A stretch of DNA of 64,000 bases, taken from the NCBI GenBank assembly GCA_963921195.1, contig OY992537.1, forward strand, positions 201,958,581 through 202,022,580. The letters are read 5' to 3'. Position numbers and translations under genes: made by a program. Shown here in pieces: positions 22,918 to 33,080 of the stretch; position 1 is the first letter of the stretch; each line of letters opens with the position of its first letter. Source of the stretch: Pegoplata infirma. Its lineage: Eukaryota > Arthropoda > Insecta > Diptera > Anthomyiidae. Under the pieces are notes generated by a model. The model did not search any database. It worked only from the letters and a program-made list of their open reading frames with translations, and had not been told where the DNA came from.

Positions 22918-23147
22918 GAAGGGCTTGTTGTAAAAACTCGATAAGCAACATTTTATGGTGGTTTTTGCCTTAAAACTTTTAAAATAATGTAGAAAATAAA
23001 ACTTTTGCAGAACTTTCATTCTCAAGACACTTGTACGAAGGTTTTAAGCAAGACTTCTGCCAAAAATCTGCCAATGAAACATCAGAAGAAGGCAAAAAAC
23101 ACCAACAAATAAAGTGTTGCTTATCAAGTTTTTGCAGTAAGCCCTTC
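22918..23147. mobile_element. MITE, TIR GAAGGGCTTGTTGTAAAAAC, 4-bp TSD ATTT
   Basis: The left end GAAGGGCTTGTTGTAAAAAC and the right end (reverse complement GAAGGGCTTACTGCAAAAAC) continue as 'TCGATAAGCAACA' or 'TTGATAAGCAACA'. ATTT flanks both sides. A second copy with AAAT duplication is at 58009-58243. It lies about 520 bp upstream of the AsnS start. Confidence 0.8.
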
Positions 23148-23556
23148 ATTTGTTAAGAGTGTAAAGTCTCATCTTTCTGCAATTAAAAAACTTGATTACC
23201 GCAATTTAGATGAGCATTAAATGCACAGAAATTGATTCAAGGACGAAAATTTTTTAAATTTAATTTATTATTAAATTCCATAAAGTTAAATCTATTTATT
23301 TTGAAAATAATGAAATAAATTAATAAAATAGTAAATAAATCCAAATATTAAAATTACATAAAAAGTTGAAATTCAGGCTTTTCTGGAATAACGGAACATC
23401 GAAATTTTGTTTATGAAATTTTTGAGATCAGCGTGTGCTAATTACCCTAAAATTTCAAAAAAATTTCCAAAAAACATAAAAAAAATATAGTCCTGGTCCA
23501 CAATGGGTTTATAATTTTTTTATTCTAAGTATTTTGCATAAAAAAAACAAAAAATT

Positions 23557-23566
23557 TATATAAAAG
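23557..23566 (+). promoter_or_regulatory. Candidate TATA box for AsnS
   Basis: TATATAAAAG lies 102 bp upstream of the AsnS ATG and is the only good TATA match in the proximal region. The transcription start was not determined. The local base composition makes chance matches likely. Confidence 0.35.
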
Positions 23567-23667
23567 CCAAATTAAAATTGAAAAATATTTTAATAAATAT
23601 TTAACAAGTCTACGAAAAGTAGGCTTTACGCAAAATTTAAAAAAAATAAATAAATAATAATAATAAG

Positions 23668-25359
23668 ATGTGTGGAATTTTTGCCATACTCTCCAAAAAT
23701 AGTCAACCAATTTTACCAAAAAAATATTATGGATCTGTGCATACGCTGCGTGAAATAGCTTATCGTCAAAGTGGTAAACAACGACATCGAGGTCCTGATG
23801 AGACCGGAATCAAAACAATTTCCGAACATGGTGTTGCCCTAGCACATGAACGTCTAGCTGTAATCGGTGTCAAGACGGGACGTCAGCCTTTATTTTCAGA
23901 AGATGGTAACATAACATTGATAGCTAATGCTGAAATATATAATTATTTGGAGCTAAGTGCTGAGATTGCCAAGAAACGTCCCAATTATAAACCAAAAAGT
24001 GATTGTAATGTCATTATTGAGCTGTATGAAGAATATGGTGAAGGACTTCTTAATATTATAACTGGCATGTTTACGTTTGTGCTGTATGATAAAAAAACTA
24101 AAACGGTATTAATTGCTCGAGATCCTTTTGGTATTATGCCGTTATATATTGGGGAGGATACTAATGGTAATATGTGGGTATCATCAGAAATGAAATGTAT
24201 GGTAGACTTTTGCCCAACAATTAAAAATTTCCCACCCGGTCATTTTATAATGAGTCAATCGGGAAATTTAAATCCTCAACGTTTTTATAGTCGTTCTTGG
24301 CAAACGGAAATACCCAGTGAACCAGCAAATGTTGGTGAATTACGGGAACGCTTAGAAACTGCAGTTCGTTCACATCTACAGTGTGATGTGCCATTTGGAG
24401 CTTTACTTTCAGGAGGTGTGGATTCTAGTCTGATTGCATCTATTGCTACAAAAATAATGCGTGAAAGAGTTCCAAATTATCGCTTACGTACCTTTGCGGT
24501 TGGTATGAAAGGTTCACCAGATTTTAAACATGCCCGAATGGTGGCCGATTATATAAATAGTGATCATACCGAAGTTACTTTCACTGTCGATGACTGCTTA
24601 GATGGTGTACGCGATTTGATATATCATTTAGAATCATATGACATAGCCACGGTGCGCTGTAGTCTGCCAATGTTTTATGTGGCTCACTATATAAAAAGTA
24701 CTGGCATTAAAATGATTCTATCTGGTGAAGGTGCTGATGAATTATTTGGTGGTTATTTGTATTTTTTCAAGGCTCCTAATTATGAAGAATTCCACAAGGA
24801 GATGGTATTACGTGTGGATCAGTTACATGTTTCCGATATATTACGTGCTAACAAAGTAACAATGTCCAAGGGTTTAGAGCTAAGAGTACCTTTTCTAGAT
24901 ACTAGTTTTGTAGACTATGCTATGTCAATAAGACCAGAAGATAAGATTCCAGGACCTCTAAATTGCTATACAGGTTCTGTTTGCCATCGCATGGAAAAAT
25001 TCATTTTACGCAAGGCCTTCGAGAATAACTATCTTCCTTCAGAAGTACTATGGCGTCAAAAAGAACAATTTTCTGATGGTGTTGGCTATGATCTCATAGA
25101 AGCATTACCTAATTTTGCTGCTAAACATGTTGGAGATGATGAATTTTCCCAGGCATCCATTCGCTTTCCCATCAATACTCCTAAAACAAAAGAAGCTTAT
25201 TACTATAGATGCATATTCGAAGAACAATATCCCGCAAAATCTGCAGCTTTAACCGTTGAAAAGTGGGCACCTCGTTTGGATTGGGGTTGTCCAGAGGATC
25301 CTTCTGGCAGAGCACAAGAGGCTCACACAAATCGTTTGATAGAATACCAGGAAAAATAA
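23668..25359 (+). CDS. AsnS: Asparagine synthetase (glutamine-hydrolysing), 563 aa, single exon
   Basis: Catalyses ATP-dependent amide transfer from glutamine to aspartate, in the cytosol by family knowledge. The N-terminal Ntn glutaminase domain (about 2-210) starts MCGI, with Cys2 as nucleophile, which fixes the start. RHRGPDETG is at 39-47. The oxyanion-hole motif reads NAEIYN at 87-92, where most family members have NGEIYN. The C-terminal synthetase domain has the PP-loop SGGVDSS at 248-254 and SGEGADE at 352-358, then LRVPFLD, WRQKEQFSDGVGY and NTPKTKEAYYYR. Length matches the family (about 555-590). Several motifs, such as WRQKEQFSDGVGY, look more like bacterial and plant AsnB than vertebrate ASNS, from memory. 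There is no intron and no adjacent gene. A AATAAATAAA run overlaps the stop. Confidence 0.95.
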   Translation: MCGIFAILSKNSQPILPKKYYGSVHTLREIAYRQSGKQRHRGPDETGIKTISEHGVALAHERLAVIGVKTGRQPLFSEDGNITLIANAEIYNYLELSAEIAKKRPNYKPKSDCNVIIELYEEYGEGLLNIITGMFTFVLYDKKTKTVLIARDPFGIMPLYIGEDTNGNMWVSSEMKCMVDFCPTIKNFPPGHFIMSQSGNLNPQRFYSRSWQTEIPSEPANVGELRERLETAVRSHLQCDVPFGALLSGGVDSSLIASIATKIMRERVPNYRLRTFAVGMKGSPDFKHARMVADYINSDHTEVTFTVDDCLDGVRDLIYHLESYDIATVRCSLPMFYVAHYIKSTGIKMILSGEGADELFGGYLYFFKAPNYEEFHKEMVLRVDQLHVSDILRANKVTMSKGLELRVPFLDTSFVDYAMSIRPEDKIPGPLNCYTGSVCHRMEKFILRKAFENNYLPSEVLWRQKEQFSDGVGYDLIEALPNFAAKHVGDDEFSQASIRFPINTPKTKEAYYYRCIFEEQYPAKSAALTVEKWAPRLDWGCPEDPSGRAQEAHTNRLIEYQEK

Positions 25360-25366
25360 ATAAACA

Positions 25367-25430
25367 CCTGGTTAAATTCGAGCTAAGCCGAATTTATGAA
25401 TAGCCTCCACAATGTACAAAACATTTAAGA
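25367..25430 (+). mobile_element. DINE-like end fragment in the AsnS 3' region
   Basis: 'GGTTAAATTCGAGCTAAGCC' and 'GAATTTATGAATAGCCTCCA' form the TTCG...CGAA hairpin and 'CCTCCACAATG' that open DINE-like elements here. It starts within 10 bp of the stop codon, so it may be part of the 3' UTR. Confidence 0.5.
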
Positions 25431-25462
25431 CGTAATATATTACTGCGTTTAAAAAATTAATT

Positions 25463-25490
25463 AATAAAGTTTATTTTTTCGAACAATAAA
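25463..25490 (+). terminator. Candidate polyadenylation signals of AsnS
   Basis: AATAAA occurs at 25463-25468 and 25485-25490, about 100-130 bp after the stop codon. Another AATAAA run overlaps the stop itself. The site used cannot be decided from sequence. Confidence 0.4.
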
Positions 25491-25869
25491 ACTTGTTTTT
25501 AACAATTTTTAGAGCAATCGGATTTTGGGAAAAGTCGAAATCTGGGGGCTAATCACGTAAAACGAAAACGATAGACGATGCATAAACGACATCAAAATAC
25601 ATATCGTTTTGAAGGGAAATTTTAAAGTTTTTCTTTATTAAATTATTAAAGAGTGTTGTCTAATCCAGAAATATTAAAAAAAATGGAAATATTTTGATTA
25701 GTTTAGGAGCAACAAGGCTCCAAAAATCGACGATAGTTAACTATCGTTTTATGTGATCACAGTCCTGATAATTTTTATGTAGGGGAAATTCTGTCTACAG
25801 TTCGGGAGTTATCTAAGTTTTTCCGAAGGTCCATATTGTTTCATAAGCGGACAACGAAATTTTTAAACA

Positions 25870-26441
25870 CATTCAAAAAATTATGTTAGTAAAATCAACT
25901 GAAAATGTCAGTTAAGATAACTACTTTGTAAGTTATTTTGGGGTCAACTACTTTTTCAGTTAAATCAACTAACAATGTTAGTTATTTTAACTGACAAAAA
26001 AACAACTGACTTATGTAGTAAAAACTACTTACATTTGTAGTAAAAACAACTAAAATGTAGTAAAAATAAAATAATCAATGTAAATTTTTTTTTTTTCAAA
26101 AAATGTTTTCAGAAAAAAATTGAAGACCAAATTTTTTCCGTTTTTTTTTTTTTTTTTTTAAAGTTGTGAAAAATAAAAAAACGGTTTTTTTATTTTTTTC
26201 GTAAAAAAACTTTAAAAATTTTTCAGAAATAAAAAAAAATAAAATTAACTACTTTAAATAACTGTTACTACATTACAGTACTTTTTTGTTAGTTATTCAA
26301 AAAAACGACTTAAAATTACTAACAGAAATAGTTGTTTGATGTTTTTCATACAAAAACAACTGACTTTGTAGTTGAAAACAACTAACTACTGTAAAATATA
26401 CAAACAACTAACATGTAGTAACTTACATAATTTTGTGAGTG
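25870..26441. mobile_element. CACTCAAAA-family element, variant A, copy 1
   Basis: The left end is CATTCAAAAAATTATGTTAG and the right end 'ACATAATTTTGTGAGTG'. CA flanks both sides, as judged against the uninterrupted relative at 20660-20680. The interior is made of reiterated 'AACTAACA', 'GTAGTTA' and 'AACTACTTT' words with long A and T runs. No coding capacity. Copy 2 is 93 bp further on in the same orientation. Confidence 0.8.
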
Positions 26442-26534
26442 CACTAATATGGCCGATAAGATGAGACACCCTAACCCTAAAATCGTCGCTTTTATGTATA
26501 TTTTAAGTTTCAGGCAAATCAGTTGATAAGGGTT

Positions 26535-27110
26535 CACTCAAAAAATTATGTTAGTAAAATCAACTGAAAATGTCAGTTAAAATAACTACTTTGTAAGTTG
26601 TTTTGGGGTCAACTACTTTTTCAGTTAAATCAACTAACAATGTTAGTTATTTTAACTGACAAAAAACAACTGACTTATGTAGTAAAAACAACTTACATTT
26701 GTAGTCAAAACAACTAAAATGTAGTAAAAATAAAAAAAGCTATAAATATTTTTTTTTTCTTCAAAAAATTTTTCAGAAAAAAAATTGAAGGCCAAATTTT
26801 TTCAAAGTTTTTTTTTTAAAAAAAAAAAGTTGTGAAAAATAAAAAAAACGAAAATTTATTTTTATTTTTTGGAAAAAAACTTTGAAAATTTTTCAGAGAT
26901 AAAAAAAATAAAATTAACTACTTTAAATAACTGTTACTACATCACAGTACTTTTTTGTTAGTTATTCAAAAAAAGTACTTAAAATAACTTACAAAAATAG
27001 TTGTTTGATATTTTTCATACAAAAACAACTGACTTTGTAGTTAAAAATAACTAACTACTGTTAAATATATAAACAACTAACATGTAGTAACTTACATAAT
27101 TTTCTGAGTG
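26535..27110. mobile_element. CACTCAAAA-family element, variant A, copy 2
   Basis: It starts CACTCAAAAAATTATGTTAG and ends 'ACATAATTTTCTGAGTG', with TT on each side. It is highly similar to copy 1 over its full length (576 against 572 bp). The two sit in one older fragment at different sites, so they are separate insertions rather than a tandem duplication. Confidence 0.8.
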
Positions 27111-27119
27111 TTAAGAAAC

Positions 27120-27412
27120 TTTCCTTTTAAGACATTTTTCGTATTGGAAAGGTTTCAGATTCATTTTTCGTATAGGCAAAAAAAATTGTTGTTTCTGCAG
27201 AAAAAATCTCAGATTCTGAAGCATTTTTCGTATAGAAAATGTCTCAGATTCTGAGACATTTTTCGTGTAGTAAAAGTCTCAGATTCTGGAACAATTTTCG
27301 TATAGAAAATGTCTCAGATTTGCAGACATTTTGCTTATAGAAAAAATCTCAAACTCTGAGAAATTTTTTGTAAAGAAAAAGTCTCAGATTATGAGACATT
27401 TCTCATATGGAA
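27120..27412. repeat. Palindromic minisatellite, about 35-bp unit
   Basis: About eight diverged units of 'ATTTTTCGTATAGAAAAAG' plus 'TCTCAGATTCTGAGAC'. A DINE (27413) follows at its right edge. Confidence 0.75.
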
Positions 27413-28622
27413 CAAGCAAGAGTTTTAAATTCGGCTGTGCCGAATCTTTTATACACTCCAACATGCAAACAAGCAAACAACAAACATTAAAGAGGCGTGT
27501 TTTTTTTTGAGTGGGGGTTTCAGCGGTAGACATTGGGGGACCCTTCCCCTTGCGATAAGTGTTTGTAAATAGATTAATTATGGTTTAAGCTCGTAATTAA
27601 TACAATTTGATCATAATTTTAAATATTTTTTTTTATACCCACGCCCCTAAAAAGGGGCGGGCCAAAAAACAGGTATTTTCTGATCCCCTTGGTCCAAGTG
27701 CAGGTCGATGAACTTCATACGGTATAAAAATTTTTCATTTATGGAACAAATATACAAAAAATAGCATGCAAAAATACTGTGTTTTCTAGAGTAGTTTTAG
27801 TTTCTCAAGGCGGAACTTTTTTCCCCCTGGTCCGATTTGACCCATCTCCGAACTTAACCAGCCTATGACCATAAGACATATTCGTGCCAAACTTCAGGAG
27901 TCTAGCTCTTTTATTTTGGATTGTATCGTGTCTTCCACAGAAAGATAGACGGACGGACGACCAGACGGACATCGCTAGAATGTTTTAGAATAGATCACTG
28001 ATCAATAGGGATGAGATTTTCATGCAAATGCATGTTTTTTTTCGATAGTCTAAAATCGATATCGACCAATTACCTTTCCGAATTAAGAAATTTGCTTTTA
28101 AATGGCATTGATTTGTTTTTGCATATTTTGGTGAAAATGCATATTTTTGCATATTTTTGTTTTAAATGCATATTTCCAACATTTAAGTGCATATTTTTGC
28201 ATATTTTGGTATAAATTAGCAAAAACTCAAATTGAAATTTATTTGTTTCAAAAACTATTTTAAATTTTAAAAAATTATTTTGGAAATAATAAAAATTATC
28301 TTTTTTTATAGATTGTGTTAATTTCTAAAAAAATCTTGCCTATATAAAGTTTTAAATGTTACTATTTAAACCCGGGGTTACTTTTTGCTTTTTAAGAAGT
28401 TTTTCCTATGAAAACAAGATTTTAATTGCAACACATTTAATTTTTAGTGCATATTTTTAGGTTTTTTAGTGCATATTTTAAATTTTTTAGCGCATATTTT
28501 AAGCGCATATTTTCGATTTTTTAGTGCATGAAAATCTTATGGGTGGGGTCCTAGACCGATATTTCGATGCACACGGAATGACAAAGTGAGTAAACCCCCC
28601 GTACTGTTGTTGGAGGGTATAA
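27413..28622 (+). mobile_element. DINE-like family 1 element interrupted by a hAT-type insertion
   Basis: The left end 'AACAAGCAAGAGTTTTAAA' with TTCGGCTGTGCCGAA runs through 'CCCCCTGGTCCGATTTG' and the (GGAC) tract to 'GATCACTGATCA'. After the insertion at 28006-28545 it resumes 'GGGTCCTAGACCGATATTTC' and ends 'TTGTTGGAGGGTATAATAAG'. Confidence 0.65.
28006..28545. mobile_element. hAT-type non-autonomous element, copy 1, right end eroded
   Basis: It starts TAGGGATGAGATTTTCATGC like the intact copy at 33081-33642 and shares its 'TTTTGCATATTTTGG' and 'TTTTTAGTGCATATTTT' subterminal repeats. The right end stops at 'GTGCATGAAAATCTTAT', short of the expected CATCCCTA, and part of the DINE host is also lost. 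Confidence 0.7.
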
Positions 28623-28626
28623 TAAG

Positions 28627-29001
28627 CAAGGTTGGCAATCGATACCCACCCAGAATAACGGTATTTGGCTATTGTACCGCAACTAATAAAGATATGGACA
28701 TTTTTAAAAGCGATTATGAAAGTAGATGAAATTTCTAGTATTTTTGATGTGTTACTTCGTGTTTATATCGGTTCAGCTTCGTTATATAGCCCAATACCTT
28801 TAAAATACCGTTTCAAACGGTATTATAAAGGTATTGGCTTAAACTTCGAAAAGCAACCAGTACAAACACGAAGTTACACATCAAAAATACTAGAAATTTC
28901 ATCGACTTTCATAATCGCTTTTAAAAATGTTCATATCTTTATTGGTTGCGGTACAATAGCCAAATACCGTTATTCTGGGTGGGTATCGATTGCCAACCTT
29001 G
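28627..29001. mobile_element. hAT-type MITE, near-perfect palindrome, 8-bp TSD ATAATAAG
   Basis: ATAATAAG lies at 28619-28626 and 29002-29009. The ends are CAAGGTTGGCAATCGATACC and its mirror. Both arms of about 180 bp match almost perfectly and meet near 28814. The 130-codon open frame across it results from the palindrome. It inserted at the very end of the preceding DINE. Confidence 0.9.
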
Positions 29002-29009
29002 ATAATAAG

Positions 29010-29770
29010 TATCAGATTGTAAGAAATTTTTCGTATAGAAAAAGTCTCAGATTCTGAGACATTTTCGTTTAAAAACATCTCAGATTCTGAAAAATATTTC
29101 GCATTAAAAAAGTCTCAGATTCTAAGACATTTTTTGTATAGAAAAAATCTTAGAATCTGAGACATTTTTCGTATAAAAATACTCAGATTCTAAGACATTT
29201 TTCGTATAGTTAAAAATTTCAGATTCTGAGACATTTGTCACATAGAAAATGTCTTAAGTTCTTAGAACTTTTTCGCAGAATCTGAGAATTTTCAATACGA
29301 AAAATGTCTCAAAATCAGAGACTTTTGCTATACAAAAAATATCTCAGAATCTGAGACTTTTTCTTTACAATAAAATTCTGAGATATTTGGCATATAGAAA
29401 AGTCTTAGATTGTGAGAAGTTTTGAGAAAGTCTCAGATTCTAAAACATTTTTCCTATAGAAAAAGTCTCAGATTCTGAAACATTTTTTTATATAGAAAAA
29501 GTCTTAGATTCTCAGACATTTTTCGTATAGAAAAAGTCTCAGATTCTGAGAAATTTTTCGTATGTAAATAATCTCAGATCCTGAGAAATTTTTCGTATAA
29601 AAAAAGTCTCAGATACTGAAACATTTTTCGTATAGAAAAGTCTCAGATTCTGAGATATTTGTCGTATAGAAAAATTTTCAGATTCTGAGACAGTTTTTGT
29701 ATAGAAAAGTCTCAGATTCTAAGACATTTTTGTATAAGTAGAATATGTCTCAGATTCTACGAATTTTATT
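29010..29770. repeat. Palindromic minisatellite, about 35-bp unit
   Basis: About twenty diverged units of 'TTTTTCGTATAGAAAAAGTC' plus 'TCAGATTCTGAGACA'. Units near 29280-29400 are in the opposite sense. Confidence 0.75.
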
Positions 29771-29989
29771 TTTTTACAATTTAACAATGAGTGTGACTCA
29801 AAATTTACTAACGCGCCTACATCTTGTTTGCATTATAAGCTCTAATTTCAGCTGATCAAATTTAAATAAAAACTCAGAATTTTTCAGAATCTATTTATCT
29901 TTGTAAATAAAGTGTCAAAATAAGTAAATAAAAACTGGTTCCTTTCTATTGTTTTAAAAATATAGCATGTGTTAAATAAAATATTTGTA

Positions 29990-30740
29990 AATAAAAAAAA
30001 AATAAGTCAACATATTCTTATAGCCTCCACTTACAAAAGAGGTCTTTCGGAGGGCACCCACCGATTGTCCTGAAATATAATATAAGAGTTACCTGTTTTT
30101 TCTAAGCTGACCAATCTAAAATTTAGAATGTCAAAGGGAAATTATATGAACATTTTATACAGATCGAAAAATTTTTTTAAGGCCTATCCAATGGTGTATG
30201 GGTCGTTTCCAAATTCGGTTTCGTTAAGTTCTTATTTTCAAAAATGTAAAAACTTAGGGGTATTTTATATGGAGAGAAGGGCGGAGCGAGAAATACCTTT
30301 TTGCAAATTTCTCTTGAGCGATATGTGGGATTGGTAGCAATAGATGCCATAACGATGTGGTCAAAATTTCAGAAAGATCGCACTTCATCTTGGGGTCCCC
30401 CTTCAGCGCTGAAGTTTCAACTTTTCTAAGCCAAAGAGCATTTTTTAAAAAAAATTAGAAAAAATTAAAATTTGATAAGATTTTCTAATTTTTCGATTTT
30501 ATGATACCAGCTTTATATAATACCGCTTAACTCCAAAAACCAGAGGTGGAAAAATATGCATACATTTTGGAGGTAGCCGAAAATCAAATATTTACGTACG
30601 ACCGCCAAAATCGCATATAATAATCTCTATTAAAATCATGCTAGTTCGGATTTTATTCAGATTTTTTCGAAAGACCACATTTTTTCATAAGGTGGCAACT
30701 TTTTTTTAAATTTGAGATTGGATACCGAATGGTATTTATC
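29990..30740. mobile_element. Decayed relative of the ACAAGG-family elements
   Basis: 'AGGTCTTTCGGAGGGCACCC', 'ACCGATTGTCCTGAAA', 'ATACAGATCGAAAAATTTTT' and 'GGCCTATCCAATGGTGTATG' match parts of 51981-52451 and of 18540-19080. The ends are not clear. Confidence 0.5.
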
Positions 30741-31136
30741 CAAGTACATACATTTTGTTTTCACAAAAAATGTTTCCGCTAAAAAATTTTTTTCACCTAA
30801 GAAAAAAAAAGATAAAAATTTTTATTTAAAATTTTTTTTTTGTCAAAATTAATTACTTTTGCCATTTTTGGTAACAACATTTTTAAAGCATAAAAAGAAA
30901 AAAATGTGATAATTTTTATTACAAATTTATGCAATGCAAGCAGTAATGAATAGAAAACGAATATTTATCCAACACATATCTATTCAATGCTTTGGCGGTG
31001 ATGTCTAGAGTGCCATCCCACCAGTATTGTTAATGGTATGAAAATATTCATGGTTCGATTCTGGACCGGGCATTGATATTAATAAAAAAATCACATATTA
31101 GAAAAACAATTACCATTAACAAAAACAAACTGGCAT
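30741..31136. other. No gene recognised
   Basis: A+T-rich sequence. A possible direct oddity is 'GGTGATGTCTAGAGTGCCAT' near 30990, not matched elsewhere in the window. Confidence 0.3.
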
Positions 31137-31740
31137 TTAAATCCTACTGATGAAGACAGTTAACTGAAACTGTCCGAAACCGGTATAGGAATACCAGAAA
31201 TGTCTATAGCTTTTAGAAATTAAATTTTTCTTCTACATTTTTCAACTCAAACCCTTATAAAAATCGTTTTATTTGACCTTTGAAATACTATATTTTGAGT
31301 AGGTTTATTCTAGCTCGAGGTCATTATTTCCTTTACTAATTAAAACTATGATATTCTCATAGAATAATTTTCAAGAAAATTATTTTTCTGTTTTAAATTT
31401 ATTTATGTTGGTTATTTTTACAGGACTTAATCGATACGTCTTTCGGAATTTGTCAGATTCCATTGTCAAGACTATTTAGCAAATATAAAAACCATTTTTG
31501 ACAAGTAGCATAGGGAATTTTAATGACAAATGGGTAATGTTCAAACCAAAAAATTAATACATAATCAACTCCACTCTCATTGAGAATTAGAAGAAGAAAA
31601 TTCTACAATCTCTGAGTTTGATCGCGACTCTCCAACAACCAACAAAAACTTCAAAACAGATATTCTATTGGAATATTATAATTAGTAAAAGAAAAATGAC
31701 CTCGAGCTGGAATAAACCAATAAACTAAATATATACTATT
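31137..31740 (+). mobile_element. Penelope-like LTR-type fragment, copy 1
   Basis: It begins with the hammerhead-like core (31147-31204), continues with 'CAACTCAAACCCTTATAAAA', 'TTATTCTAGCTCGAGGTCAT' and 'TTCGGAATTTGTCAGATTCC', and ends near 'TGACCTCGAGCTGGAATAAA'. The inverted homologue is at 34230-34890. I recall hammerhead ribozymes being described in Penelope-like element LTRs; assignment to that group is an inference. No reverse transcriptase or GIY-YIG frame was found. Confidence 0.45.
31147..31204 (+). ncRNA. Hammerhead-ribozyme-like motif, copy 1
   Basis: CTGATGA (31147-31153), stem II GACAG (31155-31159) with CTGTC (31170-31174), GAAAC (31176-31180), then a hairpin GGTAT/ATACC (31182-31195) and TGTC (31201-31204). 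The order CUGAUGA, stem II, GAAA, stem III, UH is that of a hammerhead. Stem III has an internal loop next to the core and stem I is weak, so activity is uncertain. The inverted copy at 34798-34865 keeps the stems by covariation. Confidence 0.5.
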
Positions 31741-31820
31741 TGACTTTTTTTTAAATATTTTCTTTGGTTAACATTGTGGGGGTATTTAAAAATTCGTTAC
31801 CGCCCGAGTATAGTCTTATA

Positions 31821-32748
31821 GTGCGTTTACATTGGATTTCTAATCTAGTAAATTGCGATTTTAATCTACTTTGCAATCTGTACCGTTTACATTGGCATTT
31901 TTTACATTTGAGAAGATTAGGATTGGCATTTATAACAACAAGTTGGTAATAAATGTGTGTGACTGCGTCAAAAGACAGCGACGGTAATTAGTCGTCGTAT
32001 GATTAACAAGGACAGCGACGGCGTTTACAAATAACAATGACGGCGGCATACACATACTTGGCGGCGTCATCAAAACAGCAGGCTTTGTGTCGGTGTTTTT
32101 CAGTGTTGGAAAATGCAAATAATAGAAATACAGAGTTGTATCTAACTTTACCAGATTGCGTTTGCCGATTAGAGTCTAAACTACTTGATTGAAAAAAATT
32201 AATTTGTATAGGCAATCTAATAGATTGAAACTGGATTGGAGCCACAATCTACTTTAAGCTAGCTTAGAGGACCAGTGTAATAGTGCGTTTACATTGGATT
32301 TCTAATCTAGTAAATTGCGATTTTAATCTACTTTGCAATCTGTACCGTTTACATTGGCATTTTTTACATTTGAGAAGATTAGGATTGGCATTTATAACAA
32401 CAAGTTGGTAATAAATGTGTGTGACTGCGTCAAAAGACAGCGACGGTAATTAGTCGTCGTATGATTAACAAGGACAGTGACGGTGTTTACAAATAACAAT
32501 GACGGCGGCATACACATACTTGGCGGCGTCATCAAAACGGCAGGCTTTGTGTCGGTGTTTTTCAGTGTTGGAAAATGCAAATAATAGAAATACAGAGTTG
32601 TATCTAACTTTACCAGATTGCGTTTGCCGATTAGAGTCTAAACTACTAGATTGAAAAAAATAAATTTGTATGGGCAATCTAATAGATTGAAACTGGATTG
32701 GAGCCACAATCTACTTTAAGCTAGCTTAGAGGACCAGTGTAAACGCAC
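31821..32748. mobile_element. MITE present as a 462-bp tandem duplication, TIR AGTGCGTTTACA
   Basis: Copy 1 (31821-32282) and copy 2 (32283-32748) are over 95% alike by eye. The left end 'AGTGCGTTTACATTGG' is matched by 'CCAGTGTAAACGCACT' at the far right; the internal junction has only the truncated 'CCAGTGTAAT'. The two thus share one complete right end, as after unequal exchange or tandem insertion. TA precedes the left end. G+C is raised by 'GCGACGG' and 'GACGGCGGC' words. The mirrored 62- and 80-codon minus-strand frames are not supported as genes. Confidence 0.75.
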
Positions 32749-33080
32749 TATAAACGCACTATTAGTACTTGTTTTTTCTTGTTTTTATTTAACAAATAAT
32801 CAGAAAATATTAAACAAAAATTTGTTAAACAACATTTAAAATAAATTTGTTTTACAAATAAGTTATTCTACCATTGAGGATTATTGTTTAAATATTTTTT
32901 TTTTTTGTTTTACAAAATAAAAAAACCAACCATATTTTTTATGTTTAACAAATAAATATAAAGTATTTGCTTAAAAATATTTTTAATAAATTCATCTTGC
33001 AAATATTTAAGTTTGGTATTTTTTAAATAAAATATTTATAAAATTTAAAAAAATAAAATATCTTCCGTATTACTTATTAT
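32749..33080. other. No gene recognised; TSD precedes the hAT copy
   Basis: A+T-rich sequence ending in the CTTATTAT duplication (33073-33080). 'TAAACGCACTATTAG' at its start is a partial extra terminus of the preceding MITE. Confidence 0.4.

Larger units (their letters stand above)
25770..27135. mobile_element. ACAAGG-family fragment carrying two independent insertions
   Basis: Three separated pieces ('TTCATAAGCGGACAACGAAA', then 'CTAATATGGCCGATAAGATG' to 'TTGATAAGGGTT', then 'AAGAAACTTTCC') read in the same order as 20600-20775. CACTCAAAA-family elements sit at both breaks (25870-26441 and 26535-27110). Confidence 0.6.

Noticed and set aside
28665..29057. 130-codon open frame
   Set aside because: It lies across the palindromic hAT-type MITE and has mirrored text on both halves; no protein family features.
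32003..32707. Pairs of 62- and 80-codon minus-strand frames repeated 462 bp apart
   Set aside because: They repeat because the MITE is duplicated; the peptides show no recognised motif.
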